A DNA stretch of 64,000 nt from Montifringilla adamsi (Eukaryota > Chordata > Aves > Passeriformes > Passeridae): assembly GCA_017590115.1 (NCBI GenBank), contig JAGGNK010006559.1, positions 5,879,784-5,943,783 of the forward strand, in the 5' to 3' direction. The position numbers and the translations under genes were made by a program. This document shows positions 59,722 to 64,000 of the stretch, piece by piece (positions within the stretch are counted from its first letter, which is position 1; every line of letters starts with the position of its first letter). The notes beneath the pieces are model-generated. The model was given only the letters and a program-made list of their open reading frames with translations, was not told the DNA's origin and searched no databases.

Positions 59722-62700
59722 CTGAGGAATGTCAGGATCTTAAATGGCGGGATTGGAAAGCAAATACCTTTTTTTTTTTTTTTTTTCCCAAATGCCACTG
59801 AGTTTTGCAGCAATTAGGAGAATGGAACAATCTGTTTAATATCAGGAGGAGTAGAGTCACTGCAAGACATGGCCTTCCATCATAGCTTTCATCACATGCT
59901 CAGCCAGGTTAAAGACACTGAAGCAAACCATTCCCTTGATGGGGGAGACAGAACATCCAAAACCTTGGATTAAGTCTTGACCGATGTACTTTTCTTTGAC
60001 CTCCCACTATCTGGGTGTGCAAAACTGTGTAAATTTATTTACATCCTGGTATGGGATCAAGCATGATATACAGTAGCAGGAAAACAAGACATGAGTTTCC
60101 TGGAGCACTTCCTGTTGCAGTGAAAATTGTTGATTTGCAAGTTGAGTCATTAGCTATTTGAATGCTGGTACTCCTCAGGGTAGGCAATACTCCTCAAAGA
60201 ATTTTATTTTGCAAGGGTTTGTTTTCTCCTAAAATAAGATGGATAAAAAAATGCTTCATTTCTCATGCTTATAATTATGTTGGTCCTCTACTTCATACTA
60301 CCTAGGGTAAAATATATTAAATAAGACTCAGCTTAGTTGCACTGAAAATATTTCTTGTTTGTTTGGCATAAAGAAGAGGGACCATCACACCACGGTAAGG
60401 ATGCTACACTGTCTTTGAGGATCCTCAGTAGGGTAAAGAGAGACGCCTCATCTGCCTTCCCCTGATGAAGCTTTACCTGTTTTTATGAAGTAACTAACAC
60501 TTCCATCATGTGTCTGACCTAAAAGTTTAGCATGTGCTACTGACATCAGTTAATTGCTTTAGTTGAAGATACAGTAATTTTTTGTTTATTGGAGACTAAG
60601 ATTCTAAATTCATACTGAAATGGTTTTTGTGCACTTTACATATTGGCCATAGCCACGGGTATTGGCATGAAATATGCATTTATATACAAATATGGAAATT
60701 CATTCTAAAAGATGAGGTCTCTTTCTCCTGGAAGATCTGACAGAATATTGGAAATCCTGGATATAATTTTAAACCCTGCAGCAAACTGTGATCAAAGGAG
60801 TGTTCTTCCTGAACATTTCCTTGCTCCTTTCCACCCCATTTACTCTGTCCTTGTGATTCCATAAGAAAAAATGATAAATGAAAGTCCATCATTTCACTTC
60901 TAAAATGGAATGTGTCAACACGATACACTCACTGTCCAGTGCTTTGCATCACCTGAGTGCTAGGTGACCTTACTTGCTCTTTGTGAGCCAGTAAACCCAT
61001 GTAGGCAGCTGTGTTACATGCAGATCCCTTTAGTATTCAGCATTCCTTTTACTAGCTGTTTTCATCTCTGTTTTACAAAGAAAATCAGTGTATGCAATGT
61101 ATGAAAAACATCTCTATATGCCACTCCCTTAACAAAAGGGACAAACTGGAATTTCAAGAGAGCTTCCCTACTTTGCATTTTAAAACAAACTTTGGATTTA
61201 ACTTACCGAGCTTCCTTTTTTTCTTTTGCATGCCAGATGTCTGAACCACATTGGCCTCCCATCATTCGGTTACAATCTCAATACCAAACAATTCAGCTAC
61301 AGCCTATGAGTTTGTTCTCATATGTCTGCAAACCAAATCTCTTAGCTCAATAAGTCTTAACTTGGTACTCAAATGCTTGCCACAAACAAATTTTCTCTGA
61401 AAAACTGAAGGGAAGTGGGAGATTCCCTTCAGTTCCTTCCCTTGGCAAGGGTGTTGTCGGAAAACACCAGCCCTGATCTGAAGCAGAGCCTCTCAAGGAG
61501 ACAGAACTTGCTGTGCTCCATTCTCAGAGCACAGAAAGAGGGTGACAGAGAAAGACAGTACCCAAGGGGGTATGATGGGAATCTGGACTCTGCCCTTGGT
61601 TTGTAGATTCTGCTCTAACATGGGAGGTAACCCACGCCTTACAGCAAGAGGGACTGAGGTACATCAGTTTGTTGAATATGCTCATACCTCAGGATGTGAG
61701 TGAGACCTGCTGGAATTACACCACACTGATATGAGACCAAAAATAACCCACCCAATGCTCAAGGTGTCCAGGGTACTAAGGTGCTGTCTCTGAACCAATA
61801 GATTAACCCTAAATCAAGTCCATCCAATTCCTGCCTATATCAGTTATTTTTGTTCTATGAAACTGAGATACATTTTGCAAGTGAGATGAGCACAAGCATG
61901 CCTCCTGCAGCAAAATCTTTTATCTCCAGTACAAAATCAACAGGGAATCTATTTCATGCCAGGGACAAATTCACCTTAGTTCCCTGAAATCTGAAACAAA
62001 GACAGGAAAGAAATCAGTCACAGGGATAAAAGCTGCAGTTCAATTATCTTTAGTCTGCACTTTTTGTGTCACGCTAGAGGTCAGAGAAGCAGTGAGATGA
62101 TCCCTGAGATGACAAATGAAGATTAAATGAGACTATTCATGTGGAATTTCACTTGTATCCTGAGCACATGCTGCTTTGAAACGTGCACAGGATTAGCATT
62201 CCTAGCCCATGGAAAAAAAGCCCCCACATAAAACTTCTGTGGTCTGGAGAACATGTAGAGGCTGCTGCAGCCTGGCCCTGGGCAGACTTTCCAGTGTCAA
62301 AGAGCAAAAAAGCCAAGACAAAGATTCTCATTTTCAGAAGTGCGCTTCCATCCTGGCTGTGGTCTTGTCCCTGTGCTGACTGCTGTGCCAGCCCTGGAGG
62401 ATGGCACAAACACACTCTGGTGTTTAGCATGGAAGGGAGTGAGCAACAGTCACCTTCTGAGACTCCTGAACTTCCTGGAGCTTTCAGAGCACATTGAATC
62501 ATGCCAATGTTCACAGGCAAGAAATGACTGTTTAAATGGAAAATATTGCTAATATATTTTATCTGTGTTGTCAGCTACTGATTCTAGACAGCATTTTTTC
62601 TTTTATGCAGAGAGACTGGGCATACATGTGTGATGAATAAAGAAAACATTTCCTTTGCAGTCCAGGATTATCACTACCCATTCTGTGAGCCAGTCCTAAA

Positions 62701-64000
62701 AATGACTGACTTTTACCAACTGGTCCTGAGTCCCACTTTTTCTCCAGTAGATTAGGAAGTCCTACAAGCCATCTTCTTTCTCACCAACACCCACAGTGGT
62801 TTCTAAATCTACTTCATATTTCATCCTTTTTCCTCTCCTCTCCTCTCCTCTCCTCTCCTCTCCCACATCCTCATTTTGCTCCTTATCTGCAATGCACAGC
62901 TGTGGGCTCATCCCACACTTGTGTTGTACCCAAGTTCACTGCCTTCTCTTTCTTTTCCCCTCCATCTATTCCTGTTCCAGCTCCAACCCATCCCTCCACT
63001 GGCAGTGCACACTGGAAGTGACCTCCCCTGCCACCATCAGCCTCTTTAAAGAGTTGCCTTTTCATTAATCCAGGTTACGTGTATATTTGTGACACTTTGT
63101 GTATCAGTCTAGATGCTGCAACTTAGCAACCTTTCTGGAAGATCTCCAACGAGTTAGGTTTGTTAGCTGTTGGCCCCTAGTATCCAACAGGAAACAGAAA
63201 TTTGACCTCAGTAACTAGACAAATGTAACGTTAATTTCTGAAAGTAAACATTATCTTGCTTTTGTCTCCAATTTTCCTGTGTCACACACATAAGCATATC
63301 ATACTCATTATCTTTAAAATTCTCATTTGGCCAAAAGATTGGCTTGGGCCTAGCAGAAAGGTCCAACTAGGTCACATTTTTATAGAAGATGCCTCTCATT
63401 TCCCTGTTCTGTCTGCACCTAGGCTGTCCCTCTGCTGCTGTCCTTAATTAGATACCAGTTTTCTAGGATAACTCTCATTGTACCTTTCTGGACAAGAGAT
63501 TTTGATCCCTGACATAAATCCAGACCAAATCTTCATTTAATGCACTTAAATGAATATATTATGAAATTACAATTTTCCTGTACACACTCTTATTAGACAT
63601 AAGTGAGCTACCATACATATCATAAATGGCATTTTGATTTGAGCTGTTTCTAGGAAAAGAGCATACATTAAAACCAGAAATGACTTGCACTGATTTATGG
63701 AGCTGTGTTTTTAATTTTGTTAAGGAGAAGCAGACAAGAAAGTGTGTCACATTGAAATTCACATGAAACCTCAGTGTACTCTCTGAAAATCTTGGTACCC
63801 CTGATTCTTCTTATCCAGGAGCTTCAGCAATTTGGAGAGCCCACAGCACATGCCAGCAGCCAAAAAGAAAACAAGGATGAGGGAACGATGCTTCTTTGCA
63901 TGCGAGACTTGGCCGTGCCTTACCAAAAACAAACCCAATTCATCATCTTCCAGACGCTATTTCATACCAACAATTCTGCTGTCTCTTTAAAGCATCTGTC
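59722..64000. other. Right end: no gene recognised
   Basis: If the minus-strand block at 59239-59721 is an exon, this is its upstream intron. It holds an 18 T run at 59769-59786 and a pentanucleotide repeat at 62831-62863. A minus-strand frame at 60680-60928 is preceded by a possible acceptor (cattccattttag), but it has no convincing donor or homology. The GC-richer patch at 62180-62520 is open on both strands and shows no recognisable domain. No NDUFV2 exon was seen. Confidence 0.5.
62831..62863. repeat. (TCCTC)n microsatellite
   Basis: Six perfect copies of TCCTC plus a partial copy form a polypyrimidine/polypurine tract. Length polymorphism is likely, and such tracts can adopt triplex structures. 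Confidence 0.92.

Noticed and set aside
62149..62520. 123-codon minus-strand and 104-codon plus-strand frames
   Set aside because: They are mutual shadows in a GC-richer patch with no domain and no borders.
38791..64000. Exons of NDUFV2, the expected next gene from mammalian order
   Set aside because: No frame resembling a 24 kDa complex I subunit with its iron-sulphur cysteines was seen. The gene probably lies beyond the window.
1..64000. CRISPR arrays, operons, tRNA or rRNA genes, intact retroviruses
   Set aside because: None was seen. The window is avian-type nuclear DNA with only truncated CR1 copies as recognisable mobile elements.

Overview
This is eukaryotic DNA from a vertebrate nuclear genome, almost certainly a bird. 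Short coding exons with GT-AG borders are separated by kilobase introns. There are several degenerate copies of CR1, the dominant avian LINE, and few other dispersed repeats. One CR1 copy (29030-29276) has a 3' tail that I associate with songbird genomes, but I cannot fix the species. There are no bacterial-style operons, CRISPR arrays or rRNA genes.

The left 39 kb holds the 3' half of one plus-strand gene, which I identify as MTCL1 (SOGA2/KIAA0802, microtubule crosslinking factor 1). Eight constitutive-looking coding blocks run in order: 6762-6854, 9700-9930, 11504-11692, 17782-17949, 20927-21181, 25222-25527, 27760-27791 and 29394-30948. Two mutually exclusive C-terminal ends follow, at 34491 and 37539. 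Joined, they give 943 codons of common C-terminal sequence. This is a coiled-coil SOGA-family half, then a long Ser/Pro/basic-rich half, ending in either a 12-residue tail (stop at 34529) or a 69-residue tail (stop at 37748). The 3' UTR probably ends about 20 bases after the AATAAA at 38768. The promoter and N-terminal exons lie to the left of the window.

The first six exons are all multiples of three with phase 0 borders. A 32-base microexon then changes phase, and skipping it would give a stop nine codons later. The exon at 34491 carries both a stop codon and a strong internal donor (gtaagt). It can therefore act as a cassette that switches the C-terminus while keeping the same 3' UTR.

From about 38.8 kb to the end the window is intergenic or intronic sequence of unknown genes. 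The best coding candidate there is an unidentified minus-strand block (59239-59721). It has an acceptor-like border and a 161-codon open frame and could be the last exon of another gene, or a relic. I found no exon of NDUFV2, the next gene in mammals. The rest is unique-looking AT-rich sequence with simple repeats, a CR1 fragment at 57 kb and a few inverted repeats.

The most notable points are the C-terminal switch, the microexon, a tandem splice donor that could add five residues, a cluster of QT motifs resembling dynein light chain (LC8) sites, the orphan minus-strand block, and perfect palindromes in introns. I saw no clearly new multigene system.
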